Shown: one piece after another, positions 50,691-61,984 of the stretch
Layout of the letters: each line of letters opens with the position of its first letter
Position numbering within the stretch: the stretch's first letter is position 1
Source of the DNA: Pteria penguin
Taxonomy: Eukaryota > Mollusca > Bivalvia > Pterioida > Pteriidae
Reading direction: 5' to 3'
Length of the DNA stretch: 64,000 nt
Assembly (NCBI GenBank): GCA_035048485.1
Contig: CM068582.1
Coordinates: 35,171,596 to 35,235,595 of the forward strand
Made by a program: the position numbers and the translations under genes
Notes under the pieces: model-generated
Seen by the model: the letters and a program-made list of their open reading frames with translations, nothing else
Told to the model about the DNA's origin: nothing
The model's database searches: none

Positions 50691-52420
50691 CAGATTATAG
50701 TGAGAAGTGTCAATAAGTATTTTCATATTATCTGATTAAACTAAAATTAAATTGTTGACGAAGGATTGCTCAATAGTTATGTTGGCGTAATCAAATTTTA
50801 TTATCAAATGGAGGTGAAAACGAGCTGTAGTTGAAAGAGAAGGAAATGGAACGTTTAGGCGTTGTTGAAATGCGCACATACATTGAAAAATGTGTTCTTT
50901 GGTGTGGAGAATAGCCAGATTTTAATATAAGGAAATCTTAGCTCTGAAGATTTACTGCAGTTGTTATGCATATGGCCATGAAACTTGCTCAGTATTGTGC
51001 AATATAAACTATTTTGAATTCTTAGACTAAATCCTACAAAATGTAAAGAGCATTTTCGTGAGATAAGAGCTAGACCGGCATATGTTTTATAAACATCTTT
51101 TTGTTTTGAGTCAAGTGTCGGTGTATTAGTACACGTAGTTTTAAAGAGTTTTTATACAATAAGCAATCTGCTGGATTCCATGTTATAATGTATAATCCTT
51201 TATTTTTGGAGGATACGAACTTGGACAGAATAAGTTGAATTTATTGATATATAACAATACAACCTCAATGTATAGACTTTGTAGCTACACTCCCACTTCC
51301 CATGGGACAAATGAGGAAGCGGGTAGATCTTACGTGAGCTACTATAGTAAAGCATTGTCAGGTTTGTGGAGCTCACCTATCCTTACATTGTCAAGGCTTT
51401 GCCATTCCGTCTCTCGCAGGAATCGTAAGTTTGATAGAAATCGCTAATCTAAAATAGGGTTCACAATAAACACCGCCCAAGTTCTAGAAATAAATCGTCC
51501 AATGAAACCTCCCCGTTGGTCTCACATTCACGTTGGAGATCAACATATGGAAATGTGTAATAGGACTTTCATAAACTTTAAAGACTGGGGATTTATATAA
51601 ATATTAACATTTCAACGTGTTGTTAAGACCTTGTGTGCTGAGATCTGTATCCTTGGCTTTTAAACATTGAAGGTGGAGTCCAGCTTTGAAATAACGACTT
51701 TTGTTTAGGGTTTGTAGAGGGACGGAATCACAAAGCCTTGACATTGTGAAGATGACCGTGACATTGCATGTGAAGATGAGGTCACCAGAACATAGTATTG
51801 CAGCTGGAACACCAATATTTCATTATGAAGGCATTTGGTCAAGTGACCTTTAATGATAATGTCCAGTGTGTGTAAACTTTCACATCTGTGATCTCAACCA
51901 CAGCTGTATTGATTGCAGAGCAGTCGGCCATGGGTAAAATGCATGATCAAGTAGTTGTCATGACGGTGGACTGTGGGTCATTAGGTCAACACCGTCAGGA
52001 ATTAGCTCATATATGTATTGTTAAAACAGGCGGCTGTGTGGGAAAAAATGCTATTTGTCTTTCTGCGGCGATCATCTTGAAAACTAAAACGTACTGTGTC
52101 GGTATGGTTGCTTATCATTTTTGTAGGCATGCAGTAACATTAAGGCAATTTTACTAAATTTGAGCCGATTTCAAATAACTTCAACGGTTCTTATTTTGCA
52201 AATCATGAACTAGTTTTTCTGTAGAATGTGCTATAACAAATTGAATGCAATGTGCGTCTCATTGTATATATGTCGCCCCTTGTAAGATATAGGGTATGGA
52301 TTCAAATAATGGTGATGACTTTTAAAAGTATGTATTTTTCACCAATGTTTTTGCTCTTTAATGAAATCGGGGATGTGATAAACGAAACGTGCTTTATAAC
52401 AGCTTATCTTGTTGTTGTAG

Positions 52421-52882
52421 GTGACGACGGAAGCGACCCTAGAGCACCCGTTCTTTGTGTTTGGCCAGGGATGGTCATCGTGTGAACCAGCACGGACATT
52501 ACAATATTATGGTTTAGACTGTCAAAAGTTAACAGTGGGTGATGTATGCATCTCTCTTACGCATAAAGACGTTTCCGCTCACGTGGCGCAGATCTCGCAA
52601 CAACAACAGAAGCTTCAGAATCAAGCCGGTCCGAATCAAGTGCCCTCACCCTCCAACTCCTCTTCAAAGAGGTCACCCAAGGATTCCCCAGGTCAAGGTC
52701 ATTCAGTGCCTAGCCCTAAAAATGGATCAGGGAACTCCCCTTTTCAATCTCAGGACGCTTATGATGTTGTTAACAGACCACCACGTAAACGCAACTGGTC
52801 CAGCTCCAGTCTCCACGAAGGGGAAAATACGAAACGTGGACAGGGGGAAAACTTGGATCCTATTAAATCTGTTCCGTACTAG
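52421..52882 (+). CDS. ATXN1: Ataxin-1, coding exon B (residues 460-612)
   Basis: This exon completes the AXH domain and the C-terminus. It opens in phase 0 with VTTEATLEHPFFVFGQGWSS; the HPFFVFGQGWSSC and KLTVGDVCISLTHKD (to about residue 509) segments are the AXH signature. A linker rich in Gln, Ser and Pro follows (QQQQ at 519-522). Then comes RPPRKRNWSSSS (578-589), which aligns with the human RKRRWSAP segment that serves as nuclear localisation signal, 14-3-3 site (Ser776) and U2AF-homology-motif ligand. Here Trp585 and Ser586 are kept, with Arg at -3, but the proline two residues after the serine is replaced. The frame ends at TAG 52880-52882. Total predicted length is 612 residues, against 815 for human ATXN1; much of the difference is N-terminal low-complexity sequence, including the polyQ tract. 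Confidence 0.95.
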   Translation: MTTEATLEHPFFVFGQGWSSCEPARTLQYYGLDCQKLTVGDVCISLTHKDVSAHVAQISQQQQKLQNQAGPNQVPSPSNSSSKRSPKDSPGQGHSVPSPKNGSGNSPFQSQDAYDVVNRPPRKRNWSSSSLHEGENTKRGQGENLDPIKSVPY

Positions 52883-54024
52883 ATCTGCACATTTTCGCTA
52901 TCAGTAGTTATATGCCTCTGTTAAATTGTTATCTACTGTTTGTTATATTTGTTTTCATCCCATTCGAGGTTATAGTTGTAGATGCAAGTTATTCTATTGC
53001 TTTTAGATGTTTACCCTAATTACGATTTTAAATGTATTTTCGAAATATTGAAGTTTACATTGACGACCATGCGTCGATTATATCATAAATCTGTCAAATT
53101 ATATCAGAGAAATATCATTATGTTATTAAAGACTTTCAGTTAATTTTGCTGTAAGCACTAACACTTGTTATCATCCATGTTTTACTGTTGTTCTGTGATG
53201 GAGTTGTCTCCCCATTAAAAATTTGATTGTTGGCACTGTACATAGAGGTCTTCACCGTAGCTAGTGCATAAAGTCCCATAAGCTGTACACACAAAGTGCG
53301 GAGACTTATGTTGTTTCAAGTGCATTTGATCGTAAACAAGTGCTATAGAATATATTCAGCGGGAGTGGTTTAAATGAGTACCACCGTCCGGTTAAATGGA
53401 AGTCTAAGAAGGATAACTCTTACTTTTTAGACGATATTAGAAAAGAAGTCTGTGATGTATTTTCTTAATATTGTATGTACTTTGTCCTTATCCATATTGA
53501 TATATATCAAAAGTGTATATGATGTAGATGTTGCTTTGAACTTATTATGACTTATTCATGAACAAAAAAAATTATTTTTAAACATGACTTTTATTTGATA
53601 GATTTTTGCTGAATAATTGCACATTTTACTGCATTGCCAAACATATGTTTATTTGCAAGATGTAACAAACGCTTAGATTATCTTAAGGAATTCAACTAAC
53701 TATGTCATCTGAATATGTTTTACTGTGCAGGGATCTTTTAATAGTTATGTAGATAGCATTCTTTAGGGGTTCATTCAGAAACAAGTCCATGATGAATATA
53801 TCAGCCTTTCATTTAAGTACTGATAATTCAGTTGCTGACACCATAACAAAACCTTATAGAATCTTCAGTTTGGAAGCATAGTCTTTTTTTGAAAATTTTT
53901 TAAATTTCTGTCAGTCAAGTTATTTTCTCTTCTTCAAATCACATCAGTTATTCATTCACTATTGTTTGAAATGGGATAACATAATTGATTACAGTACTAC
54001 TTGGAAGTGTAAGGAGTGGAAGAA
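52883..54024 (+). other. ATXN1: Probable ATXN1 3' UTR, proximal part
   Basis: AT-rich sequence following the stop with no competing gene. It contains the only UGUANAUA-type Pumilio motif I found downstream of the stop (53237-53244). ATTAAA variants occur near 53125 and 53213. Full AATAAA signals come only further on (55258, 55652, 57721, 58975), so the 3' UTR could be several kilobases long and include the 29-bp array. The true end cannot be set from sequence alone. Confidence 0.5.
53237..53244 (+). promoter_or_regulatory. Candidate Pumilio element TGTACATA
   Basis: It matches the UGUANAUA consensus, about 355 nt after the ATXN1 stop. Human ATXN1 mRNA is known to be repressed by PUM1 through its 3' UTR. 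A single match in several kilobases is not far from chance expectation. Confidence 0.3.
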
Positions 54025-55133
54025 TTTACCTGTGTACCATATGGAGTAGATAATTTACCTGTACACCATATGGAGTAGATAATTTACCTATACACCATAT
54101 GGAGTAGATAATTTACCTATACACCATATGGAGTAGATAACTTACCTGAATACCATATGAAGTATAATAATTTACCTGTACACCATATGAAGTATAATAA
54201 TTTACCTGTATGTCATATGGAGTAGATTATTTACGTGTACACCATATGGAGTAGATAATTTACCTGTACACCATATGGATTAGATAATTTACCTGCATAC
54301 CATATGGAGTAGATAATTTACCTATCTACCATATGGAGTAGATAATTTACCTGTACACCACATGAAGTATGATTTACCTGTGTACCATATGGAATAGATA
54401 ATTTACCTGTACACCATATGGAGTAGATAATTTACCTGCATACCATATGGAGTAGATAATTTACCTATCTACCATATGGAGTAGATAATTTACCTGTACA
54501 CCACATGAAGTATGATTTACCTGTGTACCATATGGAGTAGATAATTTACCTGTACACCATACGGAGTAGATAATTTACTTGCACACCATATGGAGTAGAT
54601 AATTTACCAGTATACCATATGATGTATAATTTACCTGTGTACCATATGGAGTAGATTATTTACCTGTACACCATATGGAGTAGATAATTTATCTATACAC
54701 CATATGGAGTAGATAACTTACCTGTATACCATATGAAGTATAATTTACCTGTATGTCATATGGAGTAGATTATTTACCTGTACACCATATGGAATAGATA
54801 ATTCACCTGTACATCATATGGAGTAGATAATTTAGTTGTACACCATATGGAGTAGATAATTTACCTGTACACCATATGGAGTAGATAATTTACCTGTACA
54901 CCATATGAAGTAGATGATTTACCTGCATACCATAGGGAGTAGATAATTTACCTGTACACCATATGGAGTAGATAATTTACCTGTACACCATATGAAGTAG
55001 ATGATTTACCTGCACACCATAGGAGTAGATAATTTACCTGTACACCATATGGAGTATAATAATTTATCTGCATACCATATGGAGTAGACAATTTACCTTA
55101 TCCCATATGGAGTAGATAATTTACCAGTACATC
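54025..55133. repeat. 29-bp tandem array, about 38 copies
   Basis: The unit is built on TACACCATATGGAGTAGA and TAATTTACCTG. The palindrome CCATATGG recurs every 29 bp (for example 54037, 54066, 54095). A minority of units are shortened or carry GAAGTATAATAA variants. It lies 1.1 kb after the ATXN1 stop, possibly within its 3' UTR. Confidence 0.95.
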
Positions 55134-58100
55134 ATGAAGTGGGACTATATATTTTCATCGATGTGTGAATTTCAGAAGCTATGGAAGCTTTTTATGTCAA
55201 TGTTCAACCAGTAAAGCATTACAGTCCCATTGATTAAGACTAGTCAGTTTCTTAGCAAATAAAAGAAAACACACTAAAAATGGAATACAAAACATTATCA
55301 TAATATTTGTGTTAATACTTCTTGAAACACACCTTCCGTACCAGGCATACATTTTGATAAAAAATTTAATACAATCAGCAATTTGTCAACTTTGAATCTA
55401 AATGATTGATCAGTATTAACATCTTGTGGAGGAATGGATAATTGTTGCTTTCATAGTAAGAAATATTAACAACAGAATTTCTTTGATCTTGGTTTAAATA
55501 ATTTTAATGTCAACAGTTTGATTTAATGTTTTGTGTACGAGGTGAGCATGTAATGTTTTAGCTGTTGTTACACATATCGTTAGTGTTTTTGATCTCTGAT
55601 GGAGATACGAGAATTACATACTCGAGTAATATAGTATGGTTATAGAACGAGAATAAAAGAAAGGAATTGATGTTTGGAATGTCTCCAACATGCCTATCAA
55701 GTTCTGTAACCTAGAGGAATTCTATGCTATGTGCATAATAATTTCAAAGCAACATTTCTGTTTTCATCCATATTGGTCATTAACTATGTTTAGTTCTTTG
55801 AATATGTATTGGTTCATTTTTTATCATACATTATCCATTTCTTTCTTTATTGCCAATCAGCAGAATTAAACTTGCGGCATGTCTTGCCGTATGCATAATT
55901 TCATTCTCAGAAAAAAAGAAAAAGGATTAATTTTTTATCTTTCCCATTACACTTGATTTTACAAGTTTATCGGATATAAATGTTAAGAATGGATCACTGG
56001 CTTTTCAGGATGATTATGTGGTGAAGTTTTAATACTATGTGTTGCCTGTACTAGCAGGTCATGCTAACATGTGATTATGAAAAAGTATTCTATATTTGGT
56101 GCATCATCTTTATTTCTGTGCTTTTATTTAGATGTTTGTAGCTGCAGTGAGCAATGACTTGTGTATGTGCTTGTGAATTTTATGAATCGAGTGAATTATT
56201 ATGTATCTGCAGTATGTTGAGTTTCGTGAAAGTGATATATGTTTTAGAAATATCTTACTTCCCTGTACAGACAAGATCTGAATCCATTGCATAGAGAGGT
56301 ATTGTTTTAAATCCATTTAATGCCTAACCAAGATAAAAGGTTAAATGCTGATCATACAATAAGTTTTTACCAATCTAGCATTATTTCATTTAAATATGGA
56401 TTGTATGAAGTTAATTCACATTTATTGGTTTTTTAAAAATCAGAATATGTATTCAATTTCCTTTTTTTTTACTTTGATATTAGTATGAAATAGATGTACT
56501 TATTTCAGGCTTTGATGCAGCATCAGGCTTCTGTTGTACATGTTTTAGGATGAAATTGTTTCCTTCAATGTAGCATCTTATTTCAGCGAGATAGGTAAAA
56601 TAAAAAGTTTTTATTATTTGAAATAGATTTAAGAAAAAAGTTGTGTGAATATTTTTAGATAACATGTTAACATTCTCAGCAAATGTGTTTGGGACAGAAT
56701 TGGGTAAGAAATGAAAAACATATAGAATTGATCTGAATATTGTGAGCTTTACATGTACAATTGGTGGCAGCCAAAATTATAGTAAATGGCGTGATTAAAA
56801 GTACAGTACAAATTCATTATTAGATTATTGTATAAGCGCAGAATACATTAGTATCATTGTAAACATACGTCATTTAATGGATCACTTTGGCATTTCATTC
56901 TGCTCTTGGTGTATCATTGAATTCAGTTGAATACAAGAGGTATATGAATTAGTCATGTAAGTGCATGGATTCAATGCATTCATTGTCGTAACAACTACAT
57001 GTAATTATGTTGATCAAAGTCTTCACAGACATTTTGTTTTGGATAGTTATATTGTGCAAGCCTATCTTTGTCATGTTTATTTCACATTAACACCTGTCGT
57101 ACTCAGCAGGAGATTTATAAAACCCACACACTAATGAGTACTTTCACTTTTGATGCCTTGATAAAAATTGATAAATAATTCCTGCCTTTATTGGAGACAG
57201 CCAAATAGAATATTTCACAGAAAATTGTACAAAGTTGGGACTCCTTTACTCAAATGTTGATGCACATTTACAGAAGATATACAAAGGTGTAAAAATTGCA
57301 GCCAATGCTAATTTAATATGTAACTTGCCTTGCATACTTTGGATTTAAGCTTTAGTTGCTGTGAGTAAAATTTTAAGTGGTCATGTTTTAACTATTAATT
57401 TGTAATGAAATTTAAGGGGAATGTAAAAAGGAAAAATTTTATGGAGATTTAAAGAAGTGCCTTTTGAAATGGAGCACCACTCACGATGATGCGATTTCTT
57501 CTGTCAGTAGACTGTATTATATAAATACCACTAGCAGTTGAACTGAGCAGTGCTTTATTTCATTTAAACCCAGTGAGATTTAGAAGTTATTTTGTCGAAC
57601 AATACATACGCACATATATGTGGAATGTTGTGTGAAATTGTCATGTTAACGAAGATTTGTTTCTGTGTTTTTGATGTTTCTGACAATAAGATTCACAATT
57701 TTATTTGAATTTGATATCAAAATAAAAAACAACTGACTTTTAAGGTTTAAGAATGTAAAAATCCAGCTGTATAAATTTAAAGTGAATGTTAGATTTTTAT
57801 TTTAAGATTCCTTTTATGTACAAAATTGAAAATGTTTAAATTCAAATTTATTTGAAAATGTGTTTATGAAGTAGGAAACCAATGACACATTTTTAATATT
57901 GGATATTTATGAGAGATACATAATTTTATATAATATAATGATAAATTCTATATTTTTATCATACTGGTATTTCTGACATCTCTTGTTTATTGAAAATCTT
58001 CATTAGAAAGTTTAAGATATGACCTAATTATTGTATGTGTAATGTCACCATGGCAACAGCGATCCTCAGATGTTTTATCTACAAGACTGACAAACTTAAT

Positions 58101-59185
58101 GCGTAATCAGTTGAATATCATGTTACCATGGTAATTCCCAATATATTAAAATTCATACTTTCCTTAAGCATCCTTACTTTCAATAATGTCATTAATTTGT
58201 TATTCTAAGAATAGTTTCCAAACATTCAAGTTAAGTTTCTATAGTTACCATTGTTTGTTATAAATGATGAGATATATTGCAATGTTTGGTTTGAACATGA
58301 AGTAAATGTTTCCAAATAATCAGAAATCTTGTGTTAATATATATATACGACAACAATTCTATCGACAGCAAGGAACTAAAACTGTCAGTAAACGAGGGAT
58401 TTTCTGTTAATCCTGTTGTATGACCCTATATGTACAAAACTTAGAGTAGAAGGGTTGCATTTCACGCCATTCATGGATTACAATACACGGAGTAGAGCCT
58501 CCGTGTCTGATGGGACTTGTGCTCTACATTGTACATCACTTCAGCCTCTCTTCTCCGTCATTTCGGAATTCTGGAATTGATCAGTAAAGTGGTCAAGTTT
58601 GCCCAAGGACCTGCTAAAGAATAGTAGACTCCCCCACAAATTGACATGTTAATAAACATCTCGGGTATATCAATCTCTGTGTGCTGCATATCATTGTTCT
58701 CTATTGTTGTACTGTAATTAGTTATTATCACATGAATTGATTTTCACATATTATAACAAATGCTCTGCCCTTTGCATTATCGTATGGTTTTCAAACAAAG
58801 GGAAAACAAGTGCTAATTATATTTAGTGTGAAATAGGTGATAAGTTGATTATGTTGTCTTGTCAATGTAGTGGGTGTTGTTGGCAGTGATTGTGATATGG
58901 ACAGTGCCTACTCCATCTACAACACAAAAGTTTGACATTATGAAATAACCATTATGTTTTATAGGAAATCCCTCAATAAAAACAAAATCTGTGGAAAGGC
59001 AGGTTGTGGGTTCAACTTGAGGAAAACTCTAAGTCATGCCTGACCACTTAGAGATGCATTCCCCGTCATCTTGGTGTCATAACTAATGATTAAATCAAAG
59101 TTTATTCTGGTTTATCTCTCCCTATTCAAGATTTCAGCAAGGCTATCTTCAAATGTTAAGCTATAATTGTTACCATTCTGCCAAA
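55134..59185. other. AT-rich 3' UTR or intergenic stretch
   Basis: No gene recognised. AATAAA signals occur on the + strand at 55258-55263, 55652-55657, 57721-57726 and 58975-58980, any of which could terminate ATXN1. Two RFX X-box-like palindromes lie at 58044-58057 and 58122-58135. Confidence 0.45.
58044..58135. promoter_or_regulatory. Pair of RFX X-box-like motifs
   Basis: GTCACCATGGCAAC (58044-58057) fits the X-box consensus GTNRCC-N2-RGYAAC exactly, and GTTACCATGGTAAT (58122-58135) fits except for the last base. They lie 78 bp apart in the ATXN1-CFDP1 intergenic region. Confidence 0.35.
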
Positions 59186-59233
59186 GCCGGAGTGGCCTAG
59201 TTGATAAGGTGCTTGGTTTGTGACCAAAAGGTC
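59186..59233 (+). repeat. SINE tRNA-like head fragment
   Basis: AAAGCCGGAGTGGCCTAGTT, then GATAAGGTGCTTGG and TGACCAAAAGGTCC. Only the box-A side of a family-1 head remains; the sequence diverges before box B. Confidence 0.6.
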
Positions 59234-59551
59234 CTGAAAGACTGAGACTTAGCAGGTACTTGTATGCCAGTCAATAGTGCACACAATGTTAATGGAAATC
59301 TACTGAAACCTGCAGAACCAATAACTAAAAGATACTAAAGACCTAAAAATTGCTTTACAGAACATAAAAAAAATCTTACAATCTTCTCATTTATTTGTCG
59401 TCTTTTCACAAAATAAGATGATACATGTAGTTCACATTACAGAACTTTGCCCAAATAATGTTTAAAATCAAAATGATTTGGCCAGTATGTATAATAAATT
59501 CATTGTTTATGATTAGAACACTTAGTGATCCAAATACAAGGTACATACAAA

Positions 59552-59557
59552 TTTATT
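59552..59557 (-). terminator. CFDP1: Candidate CFDP1 poly(A) signal
   Basis: TTTATT on the + strand is AATAAA on the - strand, 230 nt beyond the CFDP1 stop. A second candidate lies at 59390-59395. The choice is not resolvable here. Confidence 0.35.
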
Positions 59558-59786
59558 CATACAAAACAAAATTTGGTTCTGGTGATGACAGCATCATATG
59601 CTGAATTTGAGTATGTCACAAGGTGCCTCTTTGACTACACTGAATCTTTTTGCAAATTTGTGTCTTTACTCATTTCTTGTGATATAAGCCAAACACAAAT
59701 TTCATGTCTTCCAGATAACACATATATTTTCAATGATATTAAGCCTTTTTTTTTCTCACAACAATTTTTTTTTTGGTAAGCTTTTG

Positions 59787-59880
59787 TCATCTTTTGCTAC
59801 TTGAACTAAGTCGTAAATCTCTTTCTATTTCAAATTGTCTTTGATCTGTCCTATTTAAGAACTGCATTTTCTCTATATAT
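59787..59880 (-). CDS. CFDP1: CFDP1, last coding exon (BCNT-C domain end)
   Basis: A 94-nt - strand exon after an excellent acceptor (TATTTGTTTCATTTCAG). Its first base completes a glycine codon split with the upstream exon. It encodes YIEKMQFLNRTDQRQFEIER followed by DLRLSSSSKR and ends at TGA (59789-59787). This is the C-terminal half of the BCNT-C domain, whose hallmark is GYxx(R/K)xxFLxRxDxRQFExERDxRL in craniofacial development protein 1 and yeast Swc5. These proteins act in the nucleus with SRCAP/SWR1-type remodellers that deposit histone H2A.Z. The final residues are poorly conserved, as usual for the family. It is convergent with ataxin-1. The next exon (genomically upstream on the - strand) is at 62988-63073. 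Confidence 0.93.
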
Positions 59881-60340
59881 CTGAAATGAAACAAATAATG
59901 AATTCATATTATATACTCAGAATGAAGAAAAAGAGGAGTTACTGGCAGAAGTCACCATAGAGCTTTACAATGCATGAATATCAATAATATACTAGCAGAT
60001 ATAACACATTACAAGAAAGGAAACAAAATCAATTTTTGAAAGATTGTTATAAAATTCTTAATAAAATTATAAAATTTTGTCTAGTTTTCTCCTTTCCATG
60101 AAAATTTTGTTTTAAGCCAAACCAGTATAAGTTCACATACTTAATCATGATGGCAAATATTTAGAGATTTGGAGAAGGGAACTAGGGTATGAAGAACACC
60201 AACCACCTTCAGAAGGTACCCTGGTAGATGATAAGAGGCTAAAGTGAGAACACTGAGCCCATTCATCTAAATAGGCATCATTCCATGGATGACAAAGATG
60301 TAGTGTGTAATATACTACACCTAGAGAGTAATGTGTAAAC

Positions 60341-60980
60341 TTTATCAAGATATCTAGGAGTAACTCGAGCTGTGCATGGTTTATCAAGATATCTAGGAGT
60401 AACTCGAGCTGTGCAAGGTTTATCAAGATATCTAGGAGTAACTCTAGCCGTGCAAGGTTTATCAAGATATCTAGGAGTAACTCGAGCTGTGCAAGGTTTA
60501 TCAAGATATCTAGGAGTAACTCAAGCTGTGCAAGGTTTATCAAGATATCTAGGAGTAACTTGAGCCGTGCAAGGTTTATCAAGATATCTAGGAGTAACTC
60601 GAGCTGTGCAAGGTTTATCAAGATATCTAGGAGTAACTCGAGCTGTGCAAGGTTTATCAAGATATCTAAGAGTAACTCTAGCTGTGCAAGGTTTATCACG
60701 ATATCTAGGAGTAACTCTAGCCGTGCAAGGTTTATCAAGATATCTAGGAGTAACTCGAGCTGTTCAAGGTTTATCAAGATATCTAGGAGTATTTCGAGCT
60801 GTTCAAGGTTTATCAAGATATCTATCAGTAACTCTAGCTGTGCACGGTTTATCAAGATATCTAGGAGTAACTCTAGCTATGCAAGGTTTTTCAAGATATC
60901 TAGGAGTAACTCGAGCTGTGCAAGGTTTATCACGATATCTAAGAGTAAATCTAGCTGTGCAAGGTTTATCAAGATATCTA
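60341..60980. repeat. 39-bp minisatellite, 16.4 exact-length units
   Basis: The unit reads TTTATCAAGATATCTAGGAG, then TAACTCGAGCTGTGCAAGG. The first unit starts at 60341 and the last partial one at 60965, a distance of exactly 16 x 39, so there are no net indels. Because 39 is divisible by three and the unit lacks stops in several frames, three frames stay open as 13-residue repeats (GLSRYLGVTRAVQ and ARFIKISRSNSSC on +, LELLLDILINLAQ on -). I do not consider any of them a gene. Confidence 0.97.
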
Positions 60981-61039
60981 CTGCTTAACATCCACATCAT
61001 AGACAAGGCAGGGCTTCAGTCAGGTCTGATCTGGACACC

Positions 61040-61610
61040 AGAGTCTAATACAAAGACCAGACCATAACACCAGAACCTACTAAACCAGGTCAGATCATTA
61101 CATCAAAGTCTAATTAACCAGGCCAGAACATCACACAAAAGTCTAGTAACCAAGGCCACACCATTTCATTAGGGTTTAATGAACTAGGCCAGACCATGAT
61201 GCGAAAGTCTATTAACCCAGGCCACACCATTTCAATAGGGTATAATGAACCAGGCCAGACCACAACACAAAAGTCTAGTAATCCAGGCCACACCATTTCG
61301 ATAGGGTTTAATGAACTAGGCCAAACCATCATACAAAAGCCTAGTAATCCAGGCCACACCATTTCAATAGGGTTTAATAAATTAGGCCAGACCATGATGC
61401 GAAAGCCTAGTACACGAAGTCAGACCCTGACATCAGAGTCTAATGAAGCAAGCCAGACCATGGCATTAGAGTTTAATGAACTAGGTCAGACCCTGACATC
61501 ACAGTCTACTGAAGCAAGCCAGACTATGGCATTAGAGTTTAATGAATTAGGTCAGACAGAGTCTAATAAACCAGGCCAGACCATGATATCAGAGTTTAGT
61601 TAACCAGACT
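61040..61610. repeat. 33-bp minisatellite with 66-bp higher order
   Basis: AGGCCAGACC/AGGCCACACC landmarks recur every 33 bp (61219, 61252, 61285, 61318). Alternating units differ consistently, giving a 66-bp super-repeat in the middle. It is more diverged at both edges. The open + frame (22-residue repeat NPGHTISIGFNELGQT...) is incidental. Confidence 0.93.
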
Positions 61611-61984
61611 GGATCTGACACCAGAATCTAATAAAGCAGTCTAGTAAACTAGGCTAAACCATGGCACCACATTTTATAAACGAAGCCAGACCATGACTCT
61701 TAAATCTTTTATAAGCCAGACCAGTTACAGACACCACTTTTCTCCTAGATGCCAGAATATTATTATAAATCAAACTAGACTTTGACGCAATAGTTATATC
61801 CAGGGTCTTAACAATAAGTTTAGACATTGATACTAGAATCTTTTTTCAAACAAACTAGACCTTATACAGGCCAAACCAGACTACGATACCAAGGTCTTTT
61901 ATGCCTAGCCAATTCTAGATGCTAAGTTCATTTTAGCGATGGAATTTATTTAAAAACATATTTCTTGGGAAAATATCTATGCAT

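Larger units (their letters stand above)
46341..52420 (+). other. ATXN1: ATXN1 intron inside the AXH domain, 6080 nt
   Basis: Bounded by CAG|GTAGGT and TTGTTGTTGTAG|GTGACG, phase 0, joining GEHKVQ to VTTEATLEH. It contains a 54-bp array, a 42-bp array, a 65-bp MITE and a diverged SINE; the rest is AT-rich without recognised content. As I recall, human ATXN1 also has its coding region in two exons with the intron within the AXH-coding part. Confidence 0.9.

Noticed and set aside
60145..60855. 236-residue - strand open frame of LELLLDILINLAQ repeats as a leucine-rich protein
   Set aside because: It lies in the CFDP1 intron, arises from a 39-bp minisatellite that is open in several frames on both strands, and its non-repeat tail has no recognised domain.
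61196..61603. 135-residue + strand repeat protein
   Set aside because: It is a by-product of the 33-bp tandem array, with no start context, splice support or domain.
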